Positions 11,601 to 26,600 of a DNA stretch of 64,000 bases are shown piece after piece. The notes under the pieces are model-generated. The model saw only the letters and a program-made list of their open reading frames with translations, had not been told where the DNA came from and made no database searches. The position numbers and the translations under genes were made by a program. The first letter of the stretch is position 1, and each line of letters begins with the position of its first letter. Source of the DNA: Lonicera japonica (taxonomy: Eukaryota; Streptophyta; Magnoliopsida; Dipsacales; Caprifoliaceae); assembly GCA_021464415.1 (NCBI GenBank), contig CM038464.1, positions 57,959,328-58,023,327 of the forward strand. Reading direction: 5' to 3'.

Positions 11601-14600
11601 AACGAATGATTGATGCTATGGCCAAATCAATAATTACATGCAAAATGGCCAATTCAGAAGACAGGTGTCAGTACTTAAAAAAAAAATCTTTTTAATGAAT
11701 CAGTTATTAGGGTTTGATCTGAATCCAGTTACTATTGAACTGATACAAATATATCAATCTATCCTTGTTTTAATATTTGACTATTTGTTAAATGCTTATT
11801 AACAACTTTCACAACTCTATAGTGCGTCAGTAACTTGACTGAGGTTTCTTGAGTCAATCATTGTTAATACCATTATATTTAAATACTTGTACAGGAAAAA
11901 CGTAAAAGATGCTAAAGTAATATTTTCTCTTTCCCCCACATCTTTAAAGAAAATCTCCCAACAAACATGCAATGTTCTAAAAATCGCTAGGCGCTCCTAG
12001 GTCGGCGAGGGGGGGCCTAGCGCCTAGAGGATTAATCGGGGATTAATCGGTCAAACAATTTTTTATTAAAAATATTATTTTAAAAAACATAATACTAATA
12101 AAATATAATATACCTTTCAAATTAACATTAATTATCCAACATCCAACCAATAAAACATGTATTCTAGAAAAAGTCCAAATTTTAAAAATATAAATAAATA
12201 AAATTAGCAAAAGAAAAGTAAATAGGGGTGAAATTACAAATAATAAAAAATATATAGGGTGAAAATAATAATAATAAAACTTAATAAAACAAACCCAAAT
12301 GAAATATATATCATCTCTTTTCCCGTAAAACCCAGCACCCATTCCGCTGCAACTTCGAAACAAAACCCTAGCTCTCGCCGACATCTTCTAAGCCCCAACC
12401 TATCTCACCCTCGACGATTTCTCACCGGCTTCGACGACTTCACAGGTACGCTACTCTCTCTCTCTATCTATCTCCGTCTCTATCTCAATCCCGTTCTCTC
12501 TTCCACGTCTCAGCCACAACCAACGGGAAAATCGGCGCCTAGACCAAAAATCGGCGCCTAATCATCGCCTAATCACTCCGGCGCCTAAACACAGACGACT
12601 AGCCCTAGGCCGGGCGGGAGAGGACCGATTTCCGCCTAGGCGCGATTTTTAGAACACTGCAAACATGCATACAGCATGCAAGGAAAGGCCTAAATTGCAC
12701 ATAAATACGCAGTTAATATACTAGAACCACGGTACACTCGATGCGTGTGCAATATTATACCATGTGAAGTTGATATTGTGTAAATTTTTAGTACATTTTA
12801 TAACCACTTGATATAGTTGGTTGAGTGGTTTAGACGTACATGTATTTATACAAAAGGTTATGGGAGTCGAACCTAGTACAAGTATTTTTCTTTCTAGATC
12901 AACAAAATAGCCACCATATCCCCCTTATGCGTAATATCATAGATATATAATCTACTATTATACAAAGCCCACAGGCACTTCAATTGCCTGAGGCCCCGTC
13001 ACATTTTTTTCAGGTTAACCCCTGCATGCTTGTTTCAATATTCCAGAAAAGAATTAAGGGTGTAGCGTAAGCACTGTGATTTATTTGAATCCTAGTCGTT
13101 GGCAAGTATATAGATGTTCTTAAACACTAATCCACTTATTACTGTTTCTTTGTTGCTTGAAGTTACCTGTATCCTAGTCATATACGCATCATCAGTGCCC
13201 GTAAAACTAGTGCATGTATCTCTCTATATATATTGTCAATCTATTGACCTTTTTCTTTTCTTTTTTTAATACAAGCATTGACCCAGGGGTTTGATGAAGG
13301 GAGGGCGCAAAGTAGAGGGCTTGAACCGGGTGCCCTGTGTTTTCATCCAGTTGGGCAAGAGCCCAGATCAACCTAAAACCACAACAGAAGAAAACTGGGA
13401 ACTAAAAGCATCTTATAAGGTTTAAACTAGGTTTAGTAGGCTACATATGAAGTATATAAAAATAAAATTAGAATTAAAATTAGTACCATTCAGAAATTGA
13501 AACATTTATACACTTGAAACTAATAACTCGGTATCGTGCAATATTGCAATATGGACAAAAAAAAAATAATAATAATAATAATAAAAAAAAAAGGGGTAAA
13601 CATTAAAATAACTGAAATAAATGTAGAGTAGAAATTAATGCACATACTTGTCAACATAGATATGCTTCACACGACCGTAGTTAGAACACTCTTCTTGCAC
13701 ATCATCTTTAATGTCCAAATCAAACTCTGGATCCATCTGCAACATTTCTTTAAAGATGAACACTTCCAACACAGAATGAATTGGAGAAAGAAACTAAGGA
13801 AACGTTTGGTACGGAATGAAATATTTTTCACCTAGACAGAAAACTAAATGGTGGAAAATATATTTAACCATTACTAAAAAACTATATGTTCGTATAAAAC
13901 TATGAATAAATGCATGCGCTATGGGTGCCTTTGATAGAAAAGTTGGAAAATCATTTAAAACACTAAGTTTTAAGAGAAGTTGGGAAGAAGATCAGTCATT
14001 TGGTGAGATGCTCTATTACTTTTTTCAGTTTTTCCGCGGAATCGATTCTTTGGGTGATAGGTAAGAAAAAAAAATTCCATGAAAAATGAGAACTAACCAA
14101 ATTAAACATTTCTTTTATCAACTTCTCATAAAAAACTCAATCGTTTTGCAACATTTTCAACTTTTTAATCAGACCGACCCTATAAATATCCATTTTAAAC
14201 ATAAACAATAATTAGAGCTCGATAAATTAATGAAAAATGTTTATTACCATTTACTTCTCAGCTACGTGAAAGTTATTCAACACCCTATACCAAACGCCCT
14301 AAAGATAAAATTATGGGTAAAGAACCAATACTGATAAGACATTACAAACCTCAGTGGCTGGATCAAACATGTTCTTCAAGAGTAAACACTCGCTAGGGTT
14401 CCCTACAGGCTCTGGAGCCATAGAAGTAACGACTTGTCCTGGAAGGACAGCTGGAATAGGAACAGTGCCAGCTGGCCCATTAACAGGTAAGGTAACAGCT
14501 TGCTGTGCTGGAGCTGATCCATTAAGCACGGGTGCTCCAATAGTCCCCGCAATACTATAAAGAGGATTATAATTATTAAGTTTTTTGCAATTCTGTACAA

Positions 14601-17600
14601 TGAAAAGGATTAGATGGTACTACAGACAAACCTTGAGGCAATACCACTGCGATCCAACTTCTGCATAAGCATGGCTCTTGATTGAGCATTTAAAGCCTGT
14701 TCAAAATTTATAGACATTGGCCAATTAGCGATGATATTTCACAAACCAAACTGAAAAACCAATTCAAAAAATTTCAGTCGTGTACTACTTACAGTATTGA
14801 AACATCATTAGATATTAGTCATATGACCATTTTATTCCCACTCGAGTATTATTAAAAGGCTTTTTTTGAATTTTTTTCCCCATTTTGTATATCAAAATCC
14901 CCCTATTTACATAATTGTAGAAGACTTTACCCCTGCATGTGGGGGAATCTCAAGGAATTATGTTTAAAAAATTAGACATTACCCCCCCACTTTTATGCAG
15001 TACTTTGAGATTCACCTGCATGCAGAGGGCAAAGCCTAATTATTATGAAAACGGGGGTAAGTCCATTTTCACACTAAAAATAAGGGGCAAAGAAAAAGAA
15101 TTCCTTATTACAATTGTGTGTAACCCTGTCAAAAGACAGTTTACTCAGTACTCACCTCTCATTGTTTCCACAATTATCTATGCTAACTTATCTGATTTTG
15201 TAGAGACCACATTAAACTCCTAAAACCCTTAAAAACTTATGTGAGATATACATTTTACCCCTTTGAAATCCGATACACAATAATAATTTCTCAGTTGCTC
15301 ATGATCAAAGATTAAGCCTCTCCTATTACTCCGTTGTTAAATCCCAAGAAACCAAAATTTGTCTTTGTTGCATTAGATATTTTTTTTGTTGCATTAGAAC
15401 TAGGTATTAGAATAGGTACCATCAGCTCACCCAAAAGTGAAATACAAATGATAATACTCCATCCATCCCAACTTATGTCCATGTTTGGCTCACACATATA
15501 GACTAATTTCAACATAATCAATGATAATACTCCATTTGTTCCTACTTTCCATCACAGAAGAATCCCAGGAGGGAAAGACCACCAAGCCTTGTTGTTTTAA
15601 CAGTAGAAAGTTCAAAATTCAATGAAATTTAAACCAAAAAGAAAATTTTGAACCAATCAAATCACAATACATAAGAAATATTGTTGTAATATATAGCAGG
15701 GATACAAGTTATATGTAATATTTTTTCTGAGAAATACGTAAAAAGTCCTATTTTCAGTTTTTTTCTGTTTTTTTTCTTTTGCATAGGAGTATGATATTAA
15801 CTCACCAAACCACCCCCATCATCATCATCAAAGTCCGCAGCTTTTGCTCCTGAATCTTGAGCACCAACATGGTCTGTAACTGACGAAACCTGAGACAAAT
15901 AAAGAGAATTAAGTCACTACGGATATACCCTCAAATAGGACCAACTGATAGGGAATTGCGAAAACTATATTTTAATCCCAGTCAGCTTTTAATATCTGCA
16001 TTCCACATATCAGTCAAAAATAATAAAAGCCTACCTTGATATTCCGACCAGCAATCTCAAGCTTTCCATTTAAACTTTGAGCTGCCTTTGCATGTTCAAG
16101 TTGAGCAAACTAAGCACAAACCACAACCAAAATCATTTGTTAAATTGATGCTGGCAACAAATACATAAACACCACTTAAAAAAATAAATAACAAAAAGCG
16201 AGTTCTAATGCAGTCGACATTATGTTAATACTGACTTGAACAAACCCAAAACCTTTACAGTGTCCTGTCTCAGGGTCCGTAGGTAGTTGCACAAGCTCCA
16301 CAGGGCCAAAAGCTTCGAAGATCTGCAAACACACCATACTCTATTAAGAAAGCAGCTCACTAGCATTGATAGGAAGAACTTAGATACATAACGAATACTC
16401 ATGGTATCTTCAAAGTAGAGGAAATCTATCTTGGAGATCCTCCAAAGATTATCAATATGCCGCCTCCTCAGGGCAAGATAAAGACTGCTCGACTTTAGGC
16501 ATACTATTAGGCTCATTTCACAAGAAAGAATTTTAGAAATAGGAAAGAAAAAAAAAGATATTGAAGATCAAACAGAAAGATAATTTATCCACGCCTTGAC
16601 GGCACGGTGAGGTGAAAATAATAAATAAAACCACGTGGAAATAACGGAAATTAATTTAAAAAACTTTTGTTCTTCCAGAACAACTTTTTGTTCGGCACAT
16701 TGCACCGTGATTACACCAAGTTATAAATAGTGCATGAACTAATAGGTTATGGAGCTTTCATTGAAATTAGGAGATACCTTCTTAACATCTAATATAATAT
16801 CCACTTTATGAATATTTTTTAAAATTTTAAAATAATTAACATAGAGTAGGTGAAGGTACAACTAGTTGAGGGAGTTAATGTGGGGTGGGTAAACTGGATG
16901 GATTGTGTGTATTACTACTAGGGTTTGAGTTTTTCTTACTTGATTTGATTTTTCAATTTGTGGGGAACACACATCTATGGCCCAAAAATAGTATATACCA
17001 ATGCCATTGGTGACCATCAGATCAGCGTGCTTTTAATAGGGTGAGAGTATTTTGACCATTGTTTCTTATAATATATATCACACAGAAATTTTTAAAGATC
17101 ATAGATATTCCAAATAGAAGTTATTTCCAAACATGTTATCCTGGGAAAACAAAATAAAAAAAAGATTGTTTCATCACTTCATAAACAACTAACATCTCTT
17201 TTAACTTGTCTGAACAACAATCTCAAAAAAAAATGTTTTCCAACCCCAACCCAGTCATTTAACCCAGAATCAATCACAAATATTACAACCAAAACATTTA
17301 AAAATTAGTTACTTGGAAGAACAAAGGCTATAAACACCTTTAATTAGTTCTAAATCTTCACAGCTATACTAACTTTTGGATCACCAAAAGGAAATTCTCA
17401 AAATTTTCCATGAAATTTCCGAAGAAAAGTAAGGTGATAGACAATCGAAATTTGCTCCAACAACGACTAACAAGACCCTCTAGATCCCAGAACTGAAAAC
17501 TTTGAATTTGTCCTTCATGTTCGGCTTCCAAGTAGAAATTGATAAATGAGGCCAAGAACCAGAATATTCATGGTTTCCCAACTCTCAGATTCAAGAGTTT

Positions 17601-20600
17601 TTACAACCACCCATCCTTTTCAGAGGGGTTTAGGAATACTTATATCAACATTACCAACGAGCTTTTGAATTCTCAATACTGTGTTTCAAGCTGATTTCCA
17701 GAGGAATCTGTTTGTCTTCAGCTTGGTATAAACTAAATTGTAAGAGTATTGAACATGAGAATAGTGTTGATTGAATTCTCACTAGAAATTGAAAGAGAAA
17801 AAGGGAATTCTGATTATGATAGAAGGAAAGAAAGAGAATTAGAAACCACATATAGAATATGCTAACCTATCCCCTATGCTGGTCAGGAATCAACCTTGTG
17901 CAACATTCTACAATAATTTTATCATCATTCCCTAAGGTTGAGACGAATAAAACAGTCTCAACTCTCAAGCCACATTTGCAAGAAACTGTCTTAGCAGAAA
18001 CATGGAAAATAAAATCTATAAGGACGTGTTCTTTTCACGTGATTCTAGGTAGGTTTTGAAAATTTGATTTCTAAATTTCTAGCGTTCTTTTTTAAAATAT
18101 TACCAGATTTCTAAACCCCGTGAAATTTTGAATTCTGCAAATTATTGTAATTTAGAATCCCATAAAATTTGTGTGACTTGAAGAATCGAGAACTAAAGAG
18201 TTAAAATAAATAACACTTTATATTTCTCTCTCATTCCCCTTCACTCATCCCCACACCGTCTCCCCAAATCAAGTGCATTAATGGACAAGAAATCAACTTA
18301 AGCCCAACTTGCACTACTTCAATTCAATAGTTGAAAAATAAATGTAAAAATCACGAAAATCTAAAGCTCCAACACCATGGCTGAAGCTAAAGCTCTATTG
18401 CAAGGTTTGTCTCTTTGTGCTACTAGAGGCATATTCAATGTTGACATCGAGGTTGATTCATTGCTGTTGGTTAATGTGCTGCAAAATCAAATTGCCGTCC
18501 CTTGTAGTATTGATTATGAGATTCACACTATTAGAAGCATGCTGCAACGTAGTGACGCGTCTCTTCAGCACATCTTTCATGAGGCGAATCATGCTGCTGA
18601 TTTTCTTGCTAATTTAGGTGTTCAACGGAAGCAATATTTTGTTTGCAATATTTTGTTTTCAATAGAAACAATATCCCAAAAAAGCTTGTGGGAATTAGTA
18701 GAATTGATAGGGCTGGTCTGTATGATTTGGGAATTCCTAAGCTGTAACTCTTTTGCTTGATCTAATATATTTATAGGGGCTCTGCCTCCTTGTTCAAAAA
18801 AAAAAAGCCACGAAAATCTGAAATGACAGGCTAAATTTAGAATCATGAGATTCTAAAACCACAAATATTAAAAGCTTGTGATTTATCAATTCACACGAAT
18901 TATAATTATTGTGAGAAGAACACAACCTAACACAGTTTATTAAAAAAAATGTTAGATTAGACTTGAGTAGAAAGCAACGAATCCATGCTTTTTCTAGTGG
19001 CCAATTAGCACTAAAATTTGGGTGCAAAGGAATGGGAACTCCCAAGCACTAGTTATAGAGTGCAACATTCCATTTAAACATTTCTAATTGATGTTCCAAG
19101 TAAGCATAGCAATATAAGAAGCTCGTGAATCTCAAACTTCTTGAATATGCTAAGAATCTTGTGTCCAAATAGTATGGCATTTTTTTTAACCATGCAGAGG
19201 CATAGTGAACACACATAATATCAAATCCTAAATTTACATTTTTAAGAATAAAAAAGAACTCATATTTAGAATAGTCATATTACTCATATATGAATCGGGA
19301 ATATTTTAACAAAAAATGAAAAGATCGTAACCAAATCAAAATAACTGGTTATTACCTGTTTAAGCTGAAATTCTGTCATGTTAAAGTGTAAATTCCCCAC
19401 GTACAGTTTTCTATCAACCGCACCATATGGTCCTACAAGACCACCTGAACCGGCAGCTGAAGCATTAGATTGAACAAGATTCTTTTCTGCCTCTGAAGGT
19501 TTAACCATTACAGGCTGTCCAAGTAATAGGTGACCAGATAAAGCTATAGCCATTGGTACAGACATGGCATCATAAAATTCAATATACCTACAAAACGGCC
19601 ACAAGGCTTAACATGAGAATATCAAAATCACACGCACCAGAGACTGCAACCAAAAAACAAGAACAGAACTCTAATATAGTAAAATGCATTGAGAACAAGT
19701 TTGAGTGCCTCAACAGAAAGAAAGGTCACCACAGCAAATACAAAGGGTAATAGGTGCATCTCAAAGGCAATAAATTAGAAAAATATTTAAAATTTAACAC
19801 AAACAATAAAAAAATTCAAATGAAAATAAGATAATTTATGCACCAAACTTCAGAAGCTATGAAGCATTGAAGTTCCAAAAGTATATCACACAGACTGCAG
19901 ATATTTGAAGGTAGTACACATAGTTAAAGGTAACGATGCAGACAAGTATTGAAGGTATTGATTCATGCACAGGGTAACTAAGTTTGAGATTGAGAAATAT
20001 CCTGTGAATTTAATTAAAGGAGTTCATTCGGGGATACGATTGAGATTTAATTTACAGAGGTAAATTAGAGATTTGTTAGGTATTTTTGTGTAACAATTAT
20101 GGTAAGCTTATATAAAGCAGGCTATTATGTATAGTGTAGGCAGCTTGAATTTCATTTGAAATTGAGAATATTAAGTGAGGTTTCCTTTTCACCCATATTC
20201 CCTCTCTTGTTCTCCTGTCTTTCTTTGTTCTACATCAAATTGGTATCAGGGAGAAAGGACTTTCCCCCTTCCCCCTCCCCCCCCCCTCTCTCTAATCCTA
20301 GCTTTCATCTATTTCATATTCCTTCTTCACTTCTCTTCATCACCATCAACAATCTGTCCACCACCAATATCATACACGTAAGTGTCATTCCCCTTTATCT
20401 CTTTTCTTCACCACAGTTTCAAACGCTGAATTAAATTCAAGGGTCAAAAGTTTAGCTCAAGATCACGAGGAAACTAAGAAAGCAATGGCAGAAATGAAGC
20501 AGACATAGATGAGATAAAAGCACGCATGCAAACACTTCTCCCAGCCCAAAAGGACAAAGAGAAGATAGCTAAGTTGGGTTCTACGTATTCAGGCATTCCT

Positions 20601-23600
20601 CAACTTCCTAACAAAACTACTTTTCCACAAGCAAACCAACCAGTGGATCCAAAAATGTCTGAGGTGGATAGAGGTGCTTAACTGGAAGTTTGTGACTTTC
20701 ATGGGGACCACAATCCTTAGGTCTTCCTTGATTGGGTACCCAGTTTAGAAAGTTTCTTCCAATGGTACCATTTGACTGATGAAGGTAAGTTGTTCTTTGC
20801 GGAGGCCAAATTGAAGGACACAACTAGGATATGGTGGACAACGTACCAACAAACCCATTGCGCCACCACTAGAACATGGTAAGCCATGCAAATTGCTTTG
20901 ACTTGCTACTTTGTACAGGCAAACTACAAAAAGCGTGCTCATCTTCAATTCATACAGTTTAACAAAGGAACTATGTCCGTGGAGGAGTATACTACGCAAT
21001 TCTACAGTTTTACACATTCCAAGTTTCCTTGGAATGAAGATGTAATCATCTCTATGTGCCGGCAGGGGTTAAATCCACAGCTCTCTTGTGGTTTGGCTAC
21101 AAGCAGAGTCTACATTATGGTATGAATGATGCTGTACAGGTTGCCTATCAAATGGAGGATGAACAAAAAACAAAAAATCCTACGGACTACCGGCGGATAT
21201 AATGTCCAAGAGTGAGCGGACTTCTGTGGATGCACGTAGAGGCAAAATTTATTATGTCACTGTCCAGCCCTCTTAACTATAGTAAACCTGCTCGTCGCAC
21301 TGCTACTTTTTCTTCTCAGGGGAACAATAACACAGGTTACAAATCTAGGTGTTTCAACTGGAAAGGAATTGGACATCAGGCTCATGATTGTGTCCTTCCC
21401 CGCCACTTAGTTCACAACTTCACATTATAAGCCAATCGCAATGATAGTAAATAAAATTGTAGATCCCACTAAATCCAAACATGATGAGATTGTTGAGCCT
21501 CTCAATCCTACTACCTCAGACAATCCGTATGATGCCAATGATCCTACCCTTATGGGAATTATCAGTCCTCTCTTAACATTGCAGAAGCGTTCTTTATTAA
21601 GGAGTTAATTCAGGGATATAATGAGATTTGATTTGGAGAGGTAAATTAGGGATTTGATTTAGTGTAATTAATAATTGTACACCTATATAAAGCAGGCTAT
21701 TATGTGTAGTGTAAGCAGCTTGAATTTGAAATGAAATTGAGAATATTATCAAGTATTATAAATATTTTCTTACAATAAGTAATTAAATATAGTACAGCTG
21801 TAACATTATTCATGCGGTTTTTGAGTCAAAATACTTGATAATTACACATGCTGTGAACAAAAACATAGCAAAAAACAGTGTATTAATTTATTATTACGTA
21901 GGCGTAATTATGTTTATTAGCCTCCCCCTCTCCCATGCCCACTCCTCAACTGAAACGGTCCCTTTTCTCCCTCATATTATGTTTTTTTATGACTAAATAT
22001 TTGTTCTTCTTCCAACAACTTTAGCATTCTCCATTTAAAAAGCCAAAATTTATATTCACACTTGATCAAGCTGAAATCTTTATGTTCAAACACCACATCC
22101 TTCTACCAAGTTCATGACTGATAATATAATCAATTTCGAAGCAAAATCTAATATTTTTCCAGTTCAAAATAACAGATATTTTCATGAATTCCTTGGACAG
22201 TATCATATATAATCAATGAGACAGTCCCTTTTCTCCCTCATATTGTGTTTTTTTTATGACTAAATATTTGTTCTTCTTCCAACAACTTTAGCATTCTCCA
22301 TTTAAAAAGCCAAAATTTATATTCACACTTGATCAAGCTGAAATCTTTATGTTCAAACACCCACAACCCTCTACCAAGTTCATCACTGATAACATAATCA
22401 ATTTAGAAGCAGAAACTAATTTTTCCAGTTCAAAATAACAGATATTTTCATGAACTCCTTGTGACAGTATCAGATTATATTAATCAACGAAAAGAGATAG
22501 TTCGTCCCAAAAATATTTATGGGATTTCATTTATAACATGGACCTAAAACAAGATACTGATGTGAGTGCCAAGTAAACTATTTACCGACTTAGACAAACT
22601 TTCAAGAGTTCTTCCTAGCATCATAAGCTGTTAAAAAAGGTCAAATTTTGGAAACCTTATGTGAATAACGAATATGCCAACTCAGGGCCTATACCATCAC
22701 TCACAACCTAAAAAGCACAGAATCAGATAGGGGATTCGGAACGGAGACGTGGCTTTTTGAGAAAAAGTTGGATCTGGATACATTAAGGATACACATATTC
22801 TCATACATATTCACATACATATACATAACGAAAACATTTAAATTCATAATTTCAAGCAAATTAGTAATTAAACTTCAGAAATATTATCAAATATCAACCC
22901 ACTCATCAATTACAATGTTTCCTAGCCCTACCCTTTTTTCTGATATAATCTTGAAGTTGATTTTTCCTAATAGTCATTCATTAGTATGCTTAAAGTTGTA
23001 ACTCAGTATATCATGTTTGTGATCTACATATTTGTAAGAATTCAAGAATATCAATTGAGTATCAGGAACTACAAATTTATTCATTAAATTATGCATGTCT
23101 TATCCAATACGTATCCAAAAGTGTCCCTGAAGTAACCAATAAGTATTGCAGAATATCCCTGGCGAGTATCGGTATCCAATATGTATCTAACATGGATACG
23201 CTCCTCCCACAAACTATCAGTGCTTCTTAGTTCACAACAATCACATATTTTACACCCCTACGAGACTGTTCGGACCGCAGAAAGAAAACTCAGCCAAGGA
23301 GCAGGACATATTTCCTACCTGCCTCCACCAAGTTCAAAAATTTCGAACAAGATAGAAATCAAATCAAAGAGCCACTTTTTGTCTCGAACAGGAGCACCAT
23401 TCTATAGCAGAAATTGTATAAGTCGCATGCATGTAAGATGGCATCCCCATCAAATGATTACAGTAACTAGAAAAGGGTAAGAAAAGGAAACTCAGTTTCA
23501 TGTCATCTACCTTGAGAAAAGCACCATGAATTGAATAAACATGAGTGCAAGGTGTCCTAGTCCCATCATCCCCATCATGGATTATCTATAACAATGCTAG

Positions 23601-26600
23601 TGCATTTAGGAATACATTTTAAACTTAATCTTTAAAGTGGATAACTTGATCTAACATAAAAAAAAAAATGAATGGACAACTAAAAAATTGCACATACCCT
23701 ACTCCTTTCGACCGTCTTGAATTCCGGTCCATGATCAATCGAACATCCCTCACCTGAAGATGGTAAAAATACCATTATTGAAATATAAATAGAAAAGGGT
23801 GCAGAAAAGGTTTAAATACACATCCGTTCTGAACCACACACCAAACATTTACAGCACCTACTAGGGGAGTGTTCACAAGTTCATCCGTTTAACTCATTTG
23901 TACATTTCACTCACCCACATATATAGAATGTTGAGACACAAGAAGAAAGTCAATAAACTACTCGTAACTGAAGGCAGAGGAGCATTTACTGCAACAGGAA
24001 GGAGATATATCTTAATAGGATGCAATCATAATCTTTTAATCAGAGTGCCATTTAACAAAAACAATTTAATTATATTGTATTACGCATGCAAGAATCAGTG
24101 ATCAAAACTAGAAGCACCATACCTTTGATTAAGGACTACAACTAAAATATAAAACAAATCCAATAATTACCATTGCCACAGGGACTAGGTCAAAAAAAAT
24201 AATAATAATACCCACTTACCTTTCCTGCTTTTGAGAAGAACTCATAAACATCCCTCTCAGTTGCCTTCAGGGGCATCTGCAAATAAAATATCAGAAAAGC
24301 CAAGAGAATTGTCAGGAAAAAAAAAACACATGACAAACAGGACAATTGAAAATTTTGTTGCACACTTGGCATTTAATCATATATAACAGAAAGGCGAAAT
24401 ACCTGGTAAGCAAAAACAGTTCTCTGGTCCCTTTCTGGATCAGCTTCAGGCTCTACCGCTTCTTTCTTATCCTTGAATCTCCTGCCATACAAATGACTTA
24501 CAACATAATAAGAAGAAATCCAAGTGCAAGACACTGACATGTATAGTACATAACTAAAATAACAAAAGCACAAAACAGTACTTCCATATGAGACATACAC
24601 ATTGCTACAGCTATTAGCCCACCCTTTTTCATATCTCAATAGCCATAATAGTGGGGATATGTATGTATGGAAATCAAACCACTGAAAGGAATCTTATTTT
24701 GAACTTGCCAAGCCATCATTTCATAAACCTTGTCTATCCTATGTCCTCATATAGCACGCATATTTAAGAACAGTTTACACGTGCACAACAAGGCCATTAA
24801 CATATAAAAATATCCTACAATCAAGTGATTTTCGGTATTCATAGTTTTCTTGCTCAAGAAGACAAGAATGAGTATCAACTCTGTTTCTTCACAAGAGAAG
24901 AAGCACCACAATTACACACCAACAAAACGGAAACTCTGCTATCCCTTTCCCTTGCCATGCTCTGGACTTGAAAGAATGCTTAGACAAACTTATCTTGTTC
25001 TCCTGTATCTTGTTCTCCTTTATCTAATCATTAAACACTGCAAGATGATTGTTTCCTTAATTAGGAAGTTTAAATCAAAAAGGAACTGATAATAGCCAAT
25101 TATATCTTATAACAGGTTTTGTGTTTAGAAATTTTCTCTTGCAAAAAGGTTGAATAGAGATTCTTGTAGGAGTAATCTCACCCCTTTGATACACCACATC
25201 AGCATCAATTCTTAGTTTAAGTTTATATTGATGCATGTAAAGCCCTCCAAAAGGGGCCAGCAATGCTTACAAGAGTTTATTACGAAGGTAAAATATATTA
25301 AAAGTACCATAAAAACATACTATATAAATTCAGAGAATAAAATCGGAGCATGGCCCAGGAAATGAGCACATACAATTGAATAATGACAGCCTCAAACAAG
25401 TTTCCCATAGTTGAATATTATTTACAAAAAGGAAAAAGACAAAAGAAAAATATTACACATGAATTTTTTACAATTTAAAGAAGAAATGCTCTATTTGAGC
25501 ACTTGAATATCTCAAATTCATCTATGTAGATCAAACTCAAACTCAAAACACTATATCACAATTACAAAGAAATTAGGGGAACAACACGGGTGTTTATTTT
25601 TATCTCTGAAAGGCCATCCCTTAGTTACTATCATCAATAAACTGAAGAAAAAACTTTAATATTATTTAGAAATTCAGCTTTTTCAATAAAGTTTGATTTT
25701 TAGTTTACAATACGTTTGCAGCTTTCAGTTGAAACATCAAAGAGAACTGCAAAGCTGAATTATCTGGACCATTCCAAAAGGTTCCTTTCGAAATTTTTAT
25801 CCAAGGTTTCACAGGAGGAGAGGAACACAAATATGGAGTTAAATCATTATCGTCTTCGCAGTGAACAAAAACTTGCTAGACTGATACAGCCTCACCACAT
25901 GCTTTGCCGACCTAAAAATGCAATACACCATCCGTCAACATCTCAGCCCACAAACATTAAAAGATTGAAAAGTGAGCCAAATTATAAAGTCCGTAAAAGG
26001 AACCAAACAGACCTTTATCAAACTCAATTTGTGGGGACACTTTCTTCAGTGAAGCCTTGAAGAATTTCCGCATTGTTAGCCCATTAGAATGTGCAAACAA
26101 TCCATCTACGATTTCAACCCAAGTTAGAAAGCGTATACTCTATGCATAACTCTCATCTTTTTTTAAAACGAGACAGTTGAATTTTTTTCTTTCACTTGTT
26201 ATTCCACGCAATGAGAATATTATACTCTACTTGGCCATTTAGCCCACAACCATGTGAAATAATAATACACTCGAATAGCATTATAACAATAGGCATAATA
26301 TACACAAGGTGACTAAATGTATGTTGATGACCCCAATTAGTTTAAATTTAGTCCCTCCCAAGATTGGCTTGAGTTTCAAAACCTTAAAGAACGTCTGGTA
26401 TATGGTAATCAAACTTACTTTATAGATGACGAAATCTTCATTCTAAGGGGCTAAACACACAATCACCCCATGAATCTCAACTTGATCGAACCCTTGAAGT
26501 CACTTTCATAAACCCTTAGTGCAGATCAATCCAGAAAAGAATAGAGGAACAATCTAGTCAATCATAATATTCTCCTCCCTATAATCTATACATTTTACTC

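Noticed and set aside
12043..12561. Frames of 100-113 codons inside the hAT element
   Set aside because: They overlap on opposite strands, span the terminal repeats and AT-rich DNA, and show no transposase or host domain.
12815..12875. A functional tRNA gene
   Set aside because: A- and B-box-like motifs are present but no cloverleaf with paired acceptor stem could be formed; listed only as a possible SINE relic.
25716..26060. 114-codon plus frame in intron 2
   Set aside because: No recognisable domain, no splice context, antisense to a confirmed gene; length is within chance for AT-rich DNA.
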